Of a DNA stretch of 64,000 nucleotides, positions 24,453 through 33,471 are shown one piece after another. The notes beneath the pieces are model-generated. The model did not search any database and was not told where the DNA came from. It worked only from the letters and a program-made list of their open reading frames with translations. The translations under genes were made by a program, and so were the position numbers. Position 1 is the stretch's first letter. The number at the start of each line of letters is the position of its first letter. The DNA lies in contig CAVPRX010000001.1 in the NCBI GenBank assembly GCA_963708115.1, positions 682,001 to 746,000 of the forward strand, written 5' to 3'. This DNA comes from VRUE01 sp963708115. Its GTDB lineage: Bacteria; Actinomycetota; Thermoleophilia; Solirubrobacterales; 70-9.

Positions 24453-25170
24453 ATGTCAGCGGAAGCCTCAGCAGCGATCAACCAGGTCGATTCGCTTGGA
24501 GCAAACGGAGGCTCCGAGCTCGATGTGCGCGAGGGGGCGATGGAAGGGGTCCTGGCGCCTGCGGCGAGCTCGGGCTTCCGCGAGACCTCGGTGCGCGCGA
24601 TCCTCGAGCACAGCGGCGGCCACCGGGCGCAGTTCTACCAGCACTTCGAGAGCAAGGAGGACTGTTTCGCCCAGGCCTACGCGGTCTGGATCGAGCGGCT
24701 CTGCGTCAGCGTGCTCGAAGCGGCGGCGACCACTCCCGGCTGGGAGGCCGGCGTCCGCGAGGCGATCGTGCGGCTGTTCCAGTTCGTCACCGCAGCGGCC
24801 GGCGATCGCGCGGGCGCTCTTCGTCGAGGTGCAGATCGCCGGCGAGCCGGCGCTGGCCCGGCACGAGGCCGCGGTCGAGCGCCTTGCCGCGGCGATCGAC
24901 AGCGCCCGTGCCGACATCGAGCCGGCCGAGGCGCCACCCGAGGCGACCGGCGTCTTCGTCGTCGGCGGGATCGAGTCGTGCGTCTGCGAGGCGCTCAGCG
25001 CCGGCGACCCGGGCCGGGTCTGGGACACCCTGCCCGAGCTGATGCACTTCGCCGCCGGCTCCTACTTCGGCAAGGAGGAGGCCGAAGGTGCCTTCGAGCG
25101 GGCGAGCGAGATGCTGGAGCGCGAGCGGGCGCGGCTGACTCGGGCCGACGATGAGGACGAGGCGGGATGA
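24453..25170 (+). pseudogene. TetR/AcrR regulator 3, one frameshift
   Basis: Reads from ATG 24453 (MSAEASAAINQVDSLGANGG) through the HTH (GFRETSVRAILEHSGGHRAQ, FYQHFESKEDCF) to about 24808, where a one-base loss in a GCGCGGGCG run breaks the frame. The next frame continues with RALFVEVQIAGEPALARHEA and ends at 25170. A single inserted base gives a normal ~238-aa TetR protein. Its stop overlaps the ATG of regulator 4 (ATGA), so the two are coupled. Confidence 0.75.
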
Positions 25171-25856
25171 CCGAGCTGCGGCTGATCGCCGGCACCGCCC
25201 TCGCCGAGCCGGCCGAGGTCGAGGACATACCGCCGCTGCGCCTTCCCCCCGGTCGCCACGGCATCCCCGCCGACCTGGTCCGGGCGCACCAGCGCCTGCG
25301 CCTGCTCGAGGCAGCGGCCACCGCCGTCGCCGAGCAGGGCTACGGCCGCATCACCGCTGCCCGCGTGACCGAGCTGGCCGGTGTCTCCAGCCGCACCTTC
25401 TACCAGCACTTCGAGGACCTCTGGGCCTGCCTGCTGGCGGCGTATGAGACCGAGGCGAGCCGGCTCTGTGAGGAGATCGAGAGCGCCTGCGCGGCGCTGG
25501 TCGAGCAGCGCGGCCCGGTCGCCGAAGCGGACCGGCGCGGCCGGGCGCGAACCGGCATCGCCGCCGCGCTCGGCTTTCTCGCCGCCGAGCCCGACGTCGC
25601 CCGCCTGCTCAGCGCCGAGCCGCCGCCGCAGATCGCGGCGCTGGCCGGCGCGCGCCGCGACCTGATCGAACGCCTCGGCGCGATGCTCCGCGACGTGCTC
25701 ACCGACCCGGACGGGGCGACGCCTCTGCCAGGGCTCGAGCGTCGCCTGATCGGCGCCGCGCTGGCGCTGGTCTCGACCCGCGCCGCCAGCGGCGACCCGC
25801 AGCGCCTGCGCGACCTGGAGCCGGAGCTGAGCGAGCTCCTGCTCGCCTCGTTGTAG
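25167..25856 (+). CDS. TetR/AcrR-family regulator 4 (intact)
   Basis: 229 aa. After a ~40-residue leader the HTH is LLEAAATAVAEQGYGRITAA and VTELAGVSSRTFYQHFEDLW, followed by the ligand-binding helical domain. It is the only unbroken member of the four-gene TetR array. TetR proteins are dimeric repressors released by a small ligand, often controlling efflux or lipid genes; none of these lies next to it, so the target is unknown. Confidence 0.9.
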   Translation: MTELRLIAGTALAEPAEVEDIPPLRLPPGRHGIPADLVRAHQRLRLLEAAATAVAEQGYGRITAARVTELAGVSSRTFYQHFEDLWACLLAAYETEASRLCEEIESACAALVEQRGPVAEADRRGRARTGIAAALGFLAAEPDVARLLSAEPPPQIAALAGARRDLIERLGAMLRDVLTDPDGATPLPGLERRLIGAALALVSTRAASGDPQRLRDLEPELSELLLASL

Positions 25857-25867
25857 TTGCGGCCTGC

Positions 25868-26119
25868 TTAGAGCTGGGTCGCTATCAGGCCCATAAATCC
25901 AGCGATCAGGGTCGCAATGACGCCACCGCTGATCTGCAGCAAGGTTCGATTCAAGGCATCGAAACGCTGGTTCATTTCGCTTTGCAGACCACGGATGTCC
26001 TCGTCCACTCGCCTGAACCCCGACTCCATGCGCCGCTCCAACGAATCGAAGCGATGATCTGCATGCGTCGCGAAGTCGTCCAGCCGCGCGTCGGTCCAGC
26101 TCTCTCTCATGGTCTCCAT
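25868..26119 (-). CDS. Small coiled-coil protein with C-terminal membrane anchor
   Basis: 83 aa. Residues ~10-60 form a heptad-rich helix (RFDSLERRMESGFRRVDEDI, then GLQSEMNQRFDALNR) and the last ~22 residues are a transmembrane segment (GGVIATLIAGFMGLIATQL). Tail-anchored proteins of this pattern are common and mostly uncharacterised. It converges on regulator 4 with an 11-base gap. Confidence 0.75.
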   Translation of the reverse strand: METMRESWTDARLDDFATHADHRFDSLERRMESGFRRVDEDIRGLQSEMNQRFDALNRTLLQISGGVIATLIAGFMGLIATQL

Positions 26120-26283
26120 GATTGCACCGTAAAGATTTCGGCGTCACGAGTGTCGCGCGGAATCAAAATCTTCCGCAACACCTCCGAGTCAAATTGCGCC
26201 AGGCCTACGAGGGCGCTGTAAATTGCCTAAGTGACGAAAGTCACAGCCGCTATAGACACCCGCGTTCGAGGGTAGGAGATTCC

Positions 26284-26698
26284 GTGCCAACCGCGTCCCA
26301 GAAGCCATTGGAGCTGATTCTTGCTCGCAATCTGATGTCGGCCCTGTCGACCCCTGCCTTCCTGGTCGACGAGGGTGGGCTGCTCGTCTTCTACAACGAG
26401 GCGGCGGGAATGCTGCTCGGCAAATCGTGGGAGGAGCTGGGCACGGTCGGGCCCGCAGGAGTGGGGACGCATCTTCGGCCCCTTCGACGCCAGCGGCGAG
26501 CCGATCCCCTACGACGAGCTGCCGCTGGTCGTCGCCGTCCGCGACGATCGCCCGGCCCACGCCAACTTCGAGATCCACTCGATCGACGGCACCCGCCACC
26601 AGGTCGAGGCCTCAGCCTTCCCGATCCAGACCGCGCACGGCTCGCGCGGCGCGATCGCCGTCTTCTGGCCCGCCGCCGAAAACGGGGCCGGGGCCTGA
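26284..26698 (+). pseudogene. PAS-domain sensor protein, one frameshift
   Basis: Starts at GTG 26284, six bases after GGTAGGAG. The first frame gives NLMSALSTPAFLVDEGGLLV and FYNEAAGMLLGKSWEELG, a standard PAS beginning; near 26455 the frame shifts and continues with IFGPFDASGEPIPYDELPLV, HQVEASAFPIQ and a C-terminal AVFWPAAENGAGA. One inserted or deleted base gives a stand-alone PAS protein of about 138 aa. It ends one base before the MBL-fold gene, suggesting an operon. Confidence 0.72.
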
Positions 26699-26699
26699 G

Positions 26700-27585
26700 A
26701 TGAAGGCCAAGCTCTGGGGCACGCGAGGCTCGGTCCCCTCCCCAGGGCCAGAGACGATCCGCTACGGCGGCAACACCTCCTGCGTCGGCGTCACCCTCTC
26801 CGACGGCTCGCTGCTGGCGCTCGACGCCGGCACCGGCATCCGCAACCTCGGCCTCGCGCTCCCCGAGGAGCCCACGCGCCTGCACATCCTGCTCACCCAC
26901 CTGCACCTCGACCACATCCAGGGCCTGGTCTTCTTCGCCCCCGCCTTCCGCCCGCAGACCGAGATCGTGATCTGGGGCCCCGCCTCGCCCGAGGCCTCGC
27001 TGCGCGACCGCATCGCCCGCTACATCTCGGCGCCGCTCAGCCCGGTCGAGGTGCGCGAGCTGCCCTGCGACGTCTCCTTCCGCCACACGCCGGAGACCGA
27101 GTGGGAGATCGGCCCGGCGCGGATCCGCGCCGCCTCGGTCTCCCACCGCGGCCCCACGCTCGGCTACCGGATCGACGACGGCGAGGACTCGCTCGCCTAC
27201 ATCCCCGACCACGAGCCCGCCCTCGGCGCCGACCTCGACGCGCTCGAGGAGGAGTGGATCTCCGGCTTCGCGCCTCGCCCGCGACGCCTCGCTGCTGATC
27301 CACGACGGCCAGTACGCCGACGCCGAGTACCCCGACCACCTCGGCTGGGGCCACTCCTCGATCTCCCACGCGCTCTGCTTCGCCCGCCGCACCGGCGCCA
27401 GCCGCACCGCTGCTCTTCCACCACGACCCGCTGCACTCCGACGAGCAGCTCGACCGGCTCGGCGCGGAAGCGCGCGAGCGCTGGGTCGCCGCGGGGGGCG
27501 ACTCCGGAGGCAGTCGAGCTGGCGGTCGAGGGGGCCGAGTTGGACGTGCGGGCGCGTGGCGGCGCAGCCCGCGTCCGCCGGCCTA
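26700..27585 (+). pseudogene. MBL-fold metallo-hydrolase (PhnP/RNase Z-like), three frameshifts
   Basis: MKAKLWGTRGSVPSPGPETI, YGGNTSCVGV, LLALDAGTGIRNLG and the metal motif LLTHLHLDHIQGL (HxHxDH) identify the family of cyclic-phosphate or phosphodiester hydrolases. The frame breaks near 27270, 27408 and 27492 (the last in a six-G run); rebuilt pieces are SLLIHDGQYADAEYPDHLGW (with the conserved His and Asp), LLFHHDPLHSDEQLDRLG and EAVELAVEGAEL. The exact end is uncertain. Function is probably hydrolysis of a phosphodiester; with the PAS gene it could act in signalling, which is inference. Confidence 0.72.
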
Positions 27586-27658
27586 AGCAAGACATCCGTC
27601 CCTGTTTCGGTACGAATGGGGTACTTTTCTCGTTTGGTCCGTTACCCTGCACCCTGGG

Positions 27659-28281
27659 ATGTCCTTCACCTCCAGTCGGATCGACTCCAAGGCTGAGCGC
27701 TCTGCGCTGGTCCGGGGCGCCCTCTCGGTTGCGCGCCGCTCCCACGCCGGCCAGTTCCGCCAGACCGGCTGCGACGAGATTCCCTTCATCGAGCATCTGC
27801 TGGCGGTCGGCGAGCTGCTGGCCGAGCACGAATCACCCGGACGAGGTGCTCGCCGCCGGGCTGCTGCACGACGTCGCCGAGCACGCCGAGGTCGAGCCCG
27901 ACGTCGCTGCGCGAGCCGCTTCGGGGACGAGGTCGTTGAGCTGGTCGAAGCCTGACCGAAGACTCGTCGATCCCCGACTACGAAGAGCGCAAGAAGGAGC
28001 ATCGCGAGCGGGTTGCGGCGGCAGGCCCGGATGCGCAGGCGATCTTCGCCGCCGACAAGGCGACCAACGTCGCGGTCCTGCGCGAGGCCTACGAGATCCT
28101 CGGCGAGGGTGTCGACGAGGATCTGCCGGTCTCCCTCGACGCCAAGATCCTCGTCTGGGAGTTCGACCTCGAAATGCTCTTCTCGAACTCATCCGATGCC
28201 GCGCTGGTCGAAAGGTTCGCCGAGGAGATGGTCGGGCTCTGGGGCCAGCGCGCCGAAGGCGAGCAGGCGTCCTTATGTTGA
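27659..28281 (+). pseudogene. HD-domain hydrolase (SpoT/MESH1-like), several frameshifts
   Basis: The frame from 27659 gives ALSVARRSHAGQFRQTGCDE and IPFIEHLLAVGELLAEH, the start of a RelA/SpoT-type HD domain; after a shift near 27828 the HD motif AAGLLHDVAEHAEV appears; after further shifts near 27910 and 27950 the frame EDSSIPDYEERKKEHRERVA, IFAADKATNVAVLR runs to TGA 28279-28281. This layout (HxxQ, HD, ADKxxN) fits small alarmone hydrolases or related pyrophosphohydrolases. At least three indels break it. Confidence 0.68.
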
Positions 28282-28766
28282 GCGGTCCTCGCTCCGCGCG
28301 AGCCTGAGGCGCTGCCGCAGCGGCAGGACTCCCCAGAGCAGGACGAACATCGCGCCGCGGCTGCGCCAAAGATGGCCGTGGCGATCCAGCCGAAGAGAAC
28401 GTCAGTGATCAGCATGACGGCGCCGGTCATCGCCAGTGCCAGGAAGCCGAGGCCGGCGATGGTCAACCGGTTGGAGAGGAACACGAGCTGGCTGCTTCTG
28501 CTGCAGGTGAAAGGTGAGCCGGTGGTAGGCGGTCGGCGAGATCAGCAGCGCCGCCGAGATCGCGGTGCAGAGCAGGGTCGCGAAGTAGACGTTCTTCTGG
28601 AAGGCGTGATCTTGGTGAAGTTCTGCTGGAACGGGACGGCGAGCAGGAAGGCAAAGAGAACCTGAACGCCGGGCAGCGCGACCCGCAGCTCTTGCAGCAG
28701 CTCGCCGAGGTTGCGGTCGAGGCGCTCGTCTTCGCTCTCCTCCCTGCCCGAGGGACGGTCGGTCAT
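28273..28766 (-). pseudogene. DUF6328-like membrane protein, several frameshifts
   Basis: Pieces in three frames: EDERLDRNLGELLQELRVAL, VQVLFAFLLAVPFQQNFTKI, then NVYFATLLCTAISAALLISP, TAYHRLTFHLQQK, then LVFLSNRLTIAGLGFLALAM and MFVLLWGVLPLRQR. The four hydrophobic helices and the LDRNLGELLQELRV start are typical of the DUF6328 family, small integral membrane proteins of unknown role. Its end overlaps the HD gene end by nine bases, convergently. Confidence 0.68.
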
Positions 28767-28843
28767 ATGGGATCAAGATACCCGCGGTCGACTTTTCGAC
28801 CGCCATGCGGGTCAAACCTCGACCGCACCCGTAGGATCGCGGC

Positions 28844-29527
28844 GTGGGACGCCTCGCGGTCATCCTCGGCAGCGGCGCCGCCGGCCCGGGTGGCGCGGAG
28901 ATCGCCGCGGTCGCCGCTCGCCACGCGGTCGTGCTGCAGCGCCATGGGCCCTACGACGCCTACGTCCTTCCCCACCGGATCGACCACGAGGCCAACCTGC
29001 GTTCCCTCGACGCGGCCGGCTGCGACCGGGTGCTGGCGATCTGCTCGGTCGGCTCGCTCGACGCCGACCTCGGGGTCGGCAGCTTCGTCTGCCCGCACGA
29101 CTTCATCGCCCTGCAGGCGACCGTGACGGTCTTCAACGATCCGCGCGGGCACGCGATGCCCGGCTTCGACCCGGCCTGGCGCGGCGAGGTACTCGCCGCC
29201 TGGCAGGCAAGCGGCGCCGGACTGCTGCGCGATGGCGGGGTCTACTGGCAGACCAACGGGCCGCGCTTCGAGACGCCCGCCGAGATCGGGCTGATCGCCG
29301 CCCACGCCGAGCTGGTCGGGATGACGCTGGCCTCGGAGTCCATCGTCGCCGGCGAGCTGGGGCTCCCCTACGCAGCCGTCTGCGTGGTCGACAATCTTGC
29401 GAACGGGATCGAGGCGCAGCCGCTGTCCCCGGTCGAGCTCGAAGGCCACCGCGAGCGCAACGCGATCCGCCTGCGCGACGCTCTAGCCGCCGCCCTCCCC
29501 ACGCTCGCCGGACGTGCCGGTGCGTAG
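28844..29527 (+). CDS. MTA/purine nucleoside phosphorylase
   Basis: 227 aa from GTG 28844. Family marks are VILGSGAAGP (phosphate site), YVLPHRIDHEANLRSLDAAG, CSVGSLDADLGVGSFVCPHD, GVYWQTNGPRFETPAEI and VCVVDNLANGI. It matches S-methyl-5'-thioadenosine phosphorylases, which split MTA to adenine and methylthioribose-1-phosphate; other purine substrates are possible. At 227 aa it is shorter than many family members. The stop codon and last residues lie within the 50-bp palindromic element at 29511-29560. First gene of an operon with an MTA/SAH deaminase and an osmolyte transporter. Confidence 0.85.
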   Translation: MGRLAVILGSGAAGPGGAEIAAVAARHAVVLQRHGPYDAYVLPHRIDHEANLRSLDAAGCDRVLAICSVGSLDADLGVGSFVCPHDFIALQATVTVFNDPRGHAMPGFDPAWRGEVLAAWQASGAGLLRDGGVYWQTNGPRFETPAEIGLIAAHAELVGMTLASESIVAGELGLPYAAVCVVDNLANGIEAQPLSPVELEGHRERNAIRLRDALAAALPTLAGRAGA

Positions 29528-29560
29528 AGGTCCATATGGGCGCTGATCCACCGGCACGTC
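29511..29560. repeat. 50-bp palindromic element, copy 1 (imperfect)
   Basis: Same 50-base length and ends as the perfect palindrome at 38142-38191; 40 of 50 bases match, the ten differences being one block in the right half (29539-29548 or so). Arms GACGTGCCGGTG and CACCGGCACGTC remain fully paired. It contains the stop codon of the phosphorylase (29525-29527) and the start codon of the deaminase (29536-29538). Confidence 0.8.
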
Positions 29561-30813
29561 CCTTGGCTGTGACGGCAGCCGTTCGCGATAGTGAGACTGT
29601 CGGGCTGCGCTGTGTGGACGGGGCAATCGCGGCCATCGGGCCCGACGTCGTCGCCGAGGCGGGCGACGAGACGATCGACGCGGGTGAGATGCCGCTCGTC
29701 CCCACCCTGGTCAACGGGCACACCCACGCGGCGATGACGTTGTTCCGTGGCTACGGCGGCGACCTGCCGTTGATGCGCTGGCTCGAGGAGAAGATCTGGC
29801 CGGTCGAGGCCAAGCTCGAGGCCGAGGACGTCTACTGGGGCACGCGGCTCGCCTGTGCCGAGATGATCCGCACCGGCACCGGCTGCTTCTGGGACATGTA
29901 CTGGCAGCCCGAGGCGACGGCGCGGGCGGTCGCGGATGCCGGGCTGCGGGCGACGATCGGCGGGCCGCTCTTCGACGCCGACGGCCGCACCGCCGAGGCG
30001 CAGGCCCGAGTGAGCGCAGAGCTCGACGCGCTGGCGGGCACTCCCACTGAGATCGACGCCGCGCTCGCCCCGCACTCGATCTACACGGTCAGCGAAGAGC
30101 TGCTGCGCTGGGCCGGAGAGCAGGCCGCCGAGCGCCGCCTGGCGCTCCAGATCCACCTCTCCGAGACCGAGGGGGAGGTGACGGACTGTCTCGCCGCGCA
30201 TGGCGAACGGCCCGCCGCCTATCTCGACCGGCTCGGCCTGCTCGGCGAGCGCACCGTGCTCGCACACGGCGTCTGGCTCGACCGGGCGGAGCTGGAGCTG
30301 ATCGCGGCGCGAGGCGCCACCGTGGTCGCCAACCCGGTCGCCAACATGAAGCTGGCGGTCGGCGGGGTCCTCCCCTATCCGGCGGCACGCCAGGCCGGCG
30401 TCGCAGTCGGGCTCGGCACCGACGGCCCCGGCTCCAACGACTCACTCGATCTGCTCTCCGACCTGAAGACCTTTGCCCTTGCACAACGCCACGCCGCCGG
30501 CGACCCGACGGTCATCCCGGCAGCCGAGGCGCTGGAGATCGCCACCGGCGCCCGCGCGCCGCTGCTCGGCGGCCGCGCGAAGCCGCTCACCGCCGGCGCA
30601 CCGGCCGACTTCCTGCTCCTGCGCGGCGACTCTCCGGAGCTCGGCATCGGCGACCTCGCCTCGGACCTCGTCTACGCGGCGAGCGGCTCGGTCGTCGACA
30701 CGACCGTGGTCGCGGGCCGGGTGCTGATGCGTGGTGGAGAAGTCGAGGGAACCGCGGAGATCGTCGCCCGCGCCTGTGAGAGAACCGTCAGGTTGGGTAT
30801 AGGCTCAACCTGA
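29536..30813 (+). CDS. mtaD: 5'-methylthioadenosine/S-adenosylhomocysteine deaminase (amidohydrolase)
   Basis: 425 aa from ATG 29536. Amidohydrolase metal ligands are visible in LVNGHTHAAMTLFRGYGGDL (HxH), LALQIHLSETEGEV, VLAHGVWLD and VGLGTDGPGSNDSLDL. APHSIYTVSEEL and NPVANMKLA are typical of MTA/SAH deaminases, which convert SAH or MTA to the inosine derivatives. Other deaminases of this superfamily (guanine-type, chlorohydrolase-type) are less likely. The first residues come from the palindromic element. The gene ends exactly where the ABC ATPase starts. Confidence 0.86.
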   Translation: MGADPPARPLAVTAAVRDSETVGLRCVDGAIAAIGPDVVAEAGDETIDAGEMPLVPTLVNGHTHAAMTLFRGYGGDLPLMRWLEEKIWPVEAKLEAEDVYWGTRLACAEMIRTGTGCFWDMYWQPEATARAVADAGLRATIGGPLFDADGRTAEAQARVSAELDALAGTPTEIDAALAPHSIYTVSEELLRWAGEQAAERRLALQIHLSETEGEVTDCLAAHGERPAAYLDRLGLLGERTVLAHGVWLDRAELELIAARGATVVANPVANMKLAVGGVLPYPAARQAGVAVGLGTDGPGSNDSLDLLSDLKTFALAQRHAAGDPTVIPAAEALEIATGARAPLLGGRAKPLTAGAPADFLLLRGDSPELGIGDLASDLVYAASGSVVDTTVVAGRVLMRGGEVEGTAEIVARACERTVRLGIGST

Positions 30814-31965
30814 GTGCCTGCGGCAGTCCGTTACGAGAACGCCACCAAGCGCTACGGCAACTCGACAGAGGCCGCGGTCGATCACCTCAGCCTGGAGGTC
30901 CCGGCCGGTGAGATCTGCGTCCTCGTCGGTCCCTCGGGCTGTGGCAAGACGACCGCGATGCGCCTGGTCAATCGCACGGTCGAGCTGAGCGAGGGCGACG
31001 TGCTGATCGGCGGCGAGTCGGTTCGCGACCGCGACCCGGCGCGGCTACGCCGCGAGATCGGCTACGTGATCCAGCAGGTCGGCCTCTTCCCCCACCGCAC
31101 GATCGCCCAGAACATCGGCTCCGTGCCGCAACTGCTGGGCTGGAAGAAGGACCGGATCGAGGCGCGGACGTCGGAGCTCCTGGAGCTGATCGGCCTCGAA
31201 CCGGAGCTGGCCGAGCGCTACCCCACCCAGCTCTCGGGCGGCCAGCAGCAACGCGTCGGCGTGGCGCGGGCGCTCGCCGCCGACCCGCTGGTGATGTTGA
31301 TGGACGAGCCCTTCGGCGCGATCGACCCGATTGCCCGCGAGCGCCTCCAGAACGAGTTCCTCCGCCTGCAGGCGGAGATCCGCAAGACCGTCCTCTTCGT
31401 CACCCACGACATCGACGAGGCGATCAAGATGGGCGACCGGATCGCGGTGATGCGCAAGGGCGGCCACCTCGCCCAGTTCGCGACGCCCGCCGAGCTGCTG
31501 ATGGCCCCCGCCGACGAGTTCGTCGAGGACTTCGTCGGCGCCGACCGCGCCCTCAAGCGGCTGGCGCTGATGCGCGTCTCCGACATCGACCTCTGGGAGG
31601 CGCCGCTGGCCCACGTCGGACAGGCGACGGCCGAGGTGCGAGCGAAGCTGCAGGGCGCCGAGGTCCCCTATCCACTGCTGGTCGACTCCGAGCGGCGGCC
31701 GCTCGGCTGGCTCTCGGAGCGCGACCTGGCCGCCGAGACGGTGCCGGCGCAACCGGACTCGCCGCTCGGCCCGCTGCTCGACCGCGACGACGTGATGCGC
31801 GACGCGCTCGCCGACCTGCTGCAGGGCGAGGCGCAGTACGCTGCGGTGGTCGATCACCAGGGCCGGATCGACGGCGTGCTCTCGGTCGAGATCATCTCCG
31901 AGTTCCTCGCCTCGCCTCAAGCCAAAACCGAGGAGCACAGCGCGGCGGAGCGCCCACATGACTAG
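30814..31965 (+). CDS. opuCA: Osmolyte (glycine betaine/choline) ABC transporter ATP-binding protein
   Basis: 383 aa from GTG 30814, directly after the deaminase stop. Walker A GPSGCGKTTAMRLVN, signature QLSGGQQQRVGVARALAADP, Walker B LVMLMDEPFGAID and H-loop FVTHDIDEAIKMGDR are all present, and YATLTQ-equivalent and ProV/OpuCA features (HRTIAQNIGSVPQLLGWKKD) place it in the quaternary-amine uptake group. The C-terminal ~120 residues form a CBS region, which in OpuA-type systems senses ionic strength or nucleotides. Powers uptake through the two permeases that follow. Confidence 0.92.
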   Translation: MPAAVRYENATKRYGNSTEAAVDHLSLEVPAGEICVLVGPSGCGKTTAMRLVNRTVELSEGDVLIGGESVRDRDPARLRREIGYVIQQVGLFPHRTIAQNIGSVPQLLGWKKDRIEARTSELLELIGLEPELAERYPTQLSGGQQQRVGVARALAADPLVMLMDEPFGAIDPIARERLQNEFLRLQAEIRKTVLFVTHDIDEAIKMGDRIAVMRKGGHLAQFATPAELLMAPADEFVEDFVGADRALKRLALMRVSDIDLWEAPLAHVGQATAEVRAKLQGAEVPYPLLVDSERRPLGWLSERDLAAETVPAQPDSPLGPLLDRDDVMRDALADLLQGEAQYAAVVDHQGRIDGVLSVEIISEFLASPQAKTEEHSAAERPHD

Positions 31966-32704
31966 CGCAGAGCTGGCGCTTCCACTGGCAAAGGTGGGAG
32001 AAGTCGGCGAAGGCTTCTTCAAAGAACGTACCTCGGAGACCTTGCCCTGCCAGGCAAACCCAGACAAGCTCTTCTGCTTCGACTGGGCGAAGGAAAACAT
32101 CGACCGCTACGGGACGCCCACCGTCCAGCACCTCGAACTTGTCGTCATCTCGGTCGTGCTCGGCTTCCTCATCGCCTTTTCACTCTCGCTGCTGGCGCAC
32201 CGCCACCGTTGGCTACAACCACTGCTGCTCGCCGGAACCGGTGTCCTCTACACGATCCCGAGCATCGCCTTCTTCTTCCTGCTGTTGCCGATCACCGGGC
32301 GGGGGCGCGACACGGCAATCATCGCCCTCAGCGCCTACACCCTGCAGATCATCTACCGCAACACGATCATCGGTCTTGCCAATGTCCCAAACTCGGTCAA
32401 GGACGCGGCGCGCGGGATGGGCCTGACCGACCGCCAGATCCTCTGGAAGGTCGAGCTACCCCTGGCGACGCCGGAGATCGTTGCCGGCCTGCAGATCGCC
32501 ACGGTCAGCACGGTGGCCATCGCGACGCTGGCGGCGTTCGCAGGAGGTGGCGGACTCGGAGAACCGATCCTCAAGAACGGGATCGACTTCATGACCAACC
32601 TCATCATCGCCGGCGGGATCGCGTTCGCGATGGCGATCGCCTTCGGCCTGATCTTGTTCGGGATCCAGCGCCTGCTGACGCCCTGGCTGAGGACGGCGGA
32701 GTGA
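31958..32704 (+). CDS. Osmolyte ABC transporter permease 1
   Basis: 248 aa. A ~45-residue N-terminal extension with two cysteines (LPCQANPDKLFCFDW) precedes five or six transmembrane helices and the permease EAA-like loop (GLANVPNSVKDAARGMGLTD, QILWKVELPLATPEI). Start overlaps the ATPase gene by eight bases. OpuCB/ProW family; forms the membrane pore with the next gene. Confidence 0.9.
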   Translation: MTSAELALPLAKVGEVGEGFFKERTSETLPCQANPDKLFCFDWAKENIDRYGTPTVQHLELVVISVVLGFLIAFSLSLLAHRHRWLQPLLLAGTGVLYTIPSIAFFFLLLPITGRGRDTAIIALSAYTLQIIYRNTIIGLANVPNSVKDAARGMGLTDRQILWKVELPLATPEIVAGLQIATVSTVAIATLAAFAGGGGLGEPILKNGIDFMTNLIIAGGIAFAMAIAFGLILFGIQRLLTPWLRTAE

Positions 32705-33423
32705 TCGGCGCCATCGCCCCTCACCCGCTACTCGCCTCGATCGAGGGTGCGATCGAATTCATCCTCACTCCGCAGGACTCGAGCGTGACCGGTGGCAAGA
32801 AGGTCGGCGGCATCGAACAGGTGGTCGAACTCACCCTCAACCAGCTCGAACTCACGGTGCTGGCGCTTGCATTGGCGCTGCTCGTTGCGCTCCCGCTCGG
32901 CCTCTACCTCGGTCACCGTGGAACCGGCGAATTGTTCGCAATCGCGGTCGGCAACGCCGGTCGGGCGATCCCGGAGCTGGCACTGATCGCCTTCATGGCG
33001 GCAGCGATCGGGGTCGGGGTCCTCAACCTGACGATCGCCCTCGCGGTGCTCGGCGTGCCGCCGATCCTCGCCAACGCCTTCGTGGGCATCCGCCAAGTCG
33101 ACCGCTCCACGGTCGACGCCGCTCGCGGCATGGGCATGACCGAGCTCGAAATCCTGCGCAGGGTGGAGATCCCGCTGGCGATCCCCACTCTCTTCGCCGG
33201 TATCCGCGGGGCGACGATCGCAATCGCCGCGACGGCGACGATCGCCCCGATCGCCGGAGTCCTGACCCTTGGCGACTTCATCATCAACGGCAACGTGTAC
33301 GGCGACAGCGGAGTGCTGGCGGGGGCGATCCTGGTCGCCCTGCTGGCCCTCGTGCTCGAGTTCCTGCTTGCCGGACTGCAACGTCTGCTCACTTCGAAAG
33401 GCTTGAGGCTGAGTGCAGCCTGA
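32701..33423 (+). CDS. Osmolyte ABC transporter permease 2
   Basis: 240 aa from GTG 32701, which overlaps the previous stop (GTGA). Membrane helices and the EAA loop VDAARGMGMTELEILRRVEI are clear, with LTLGDFIINGNVYGDSG near the C-terminus. OpuCD-like. A hetero-dimeric permease plus separate binding proteins is the OpuC rather than OpuA layout. Confidence 0.88.
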   Translation: MIGAIAPHPLLASIEGAIEFILTPQDSSVTGGKKVGGIEQVVELTLNQLELTVLALALALLVALPLGLYLGHRGTGELFAIAVGNAGRAIPELALIAFMAAAIGVGVLNLTIALAVLGVPPILANAFVGIRQVDRSTVDAARGMGMTELEILRRVEIPLAIPTLFAGIRGATIAIAATATIAPIAGVLTLGDFIINGNVYGDSGVLAGAILVALLALVLEFLLAGLQRLLTSKGLRLSAA

Positions 33424-33471
33424 CCTGTTCCCGAAAACGACCGCATTGCAATCGACAAGAGAGGAAGCACA

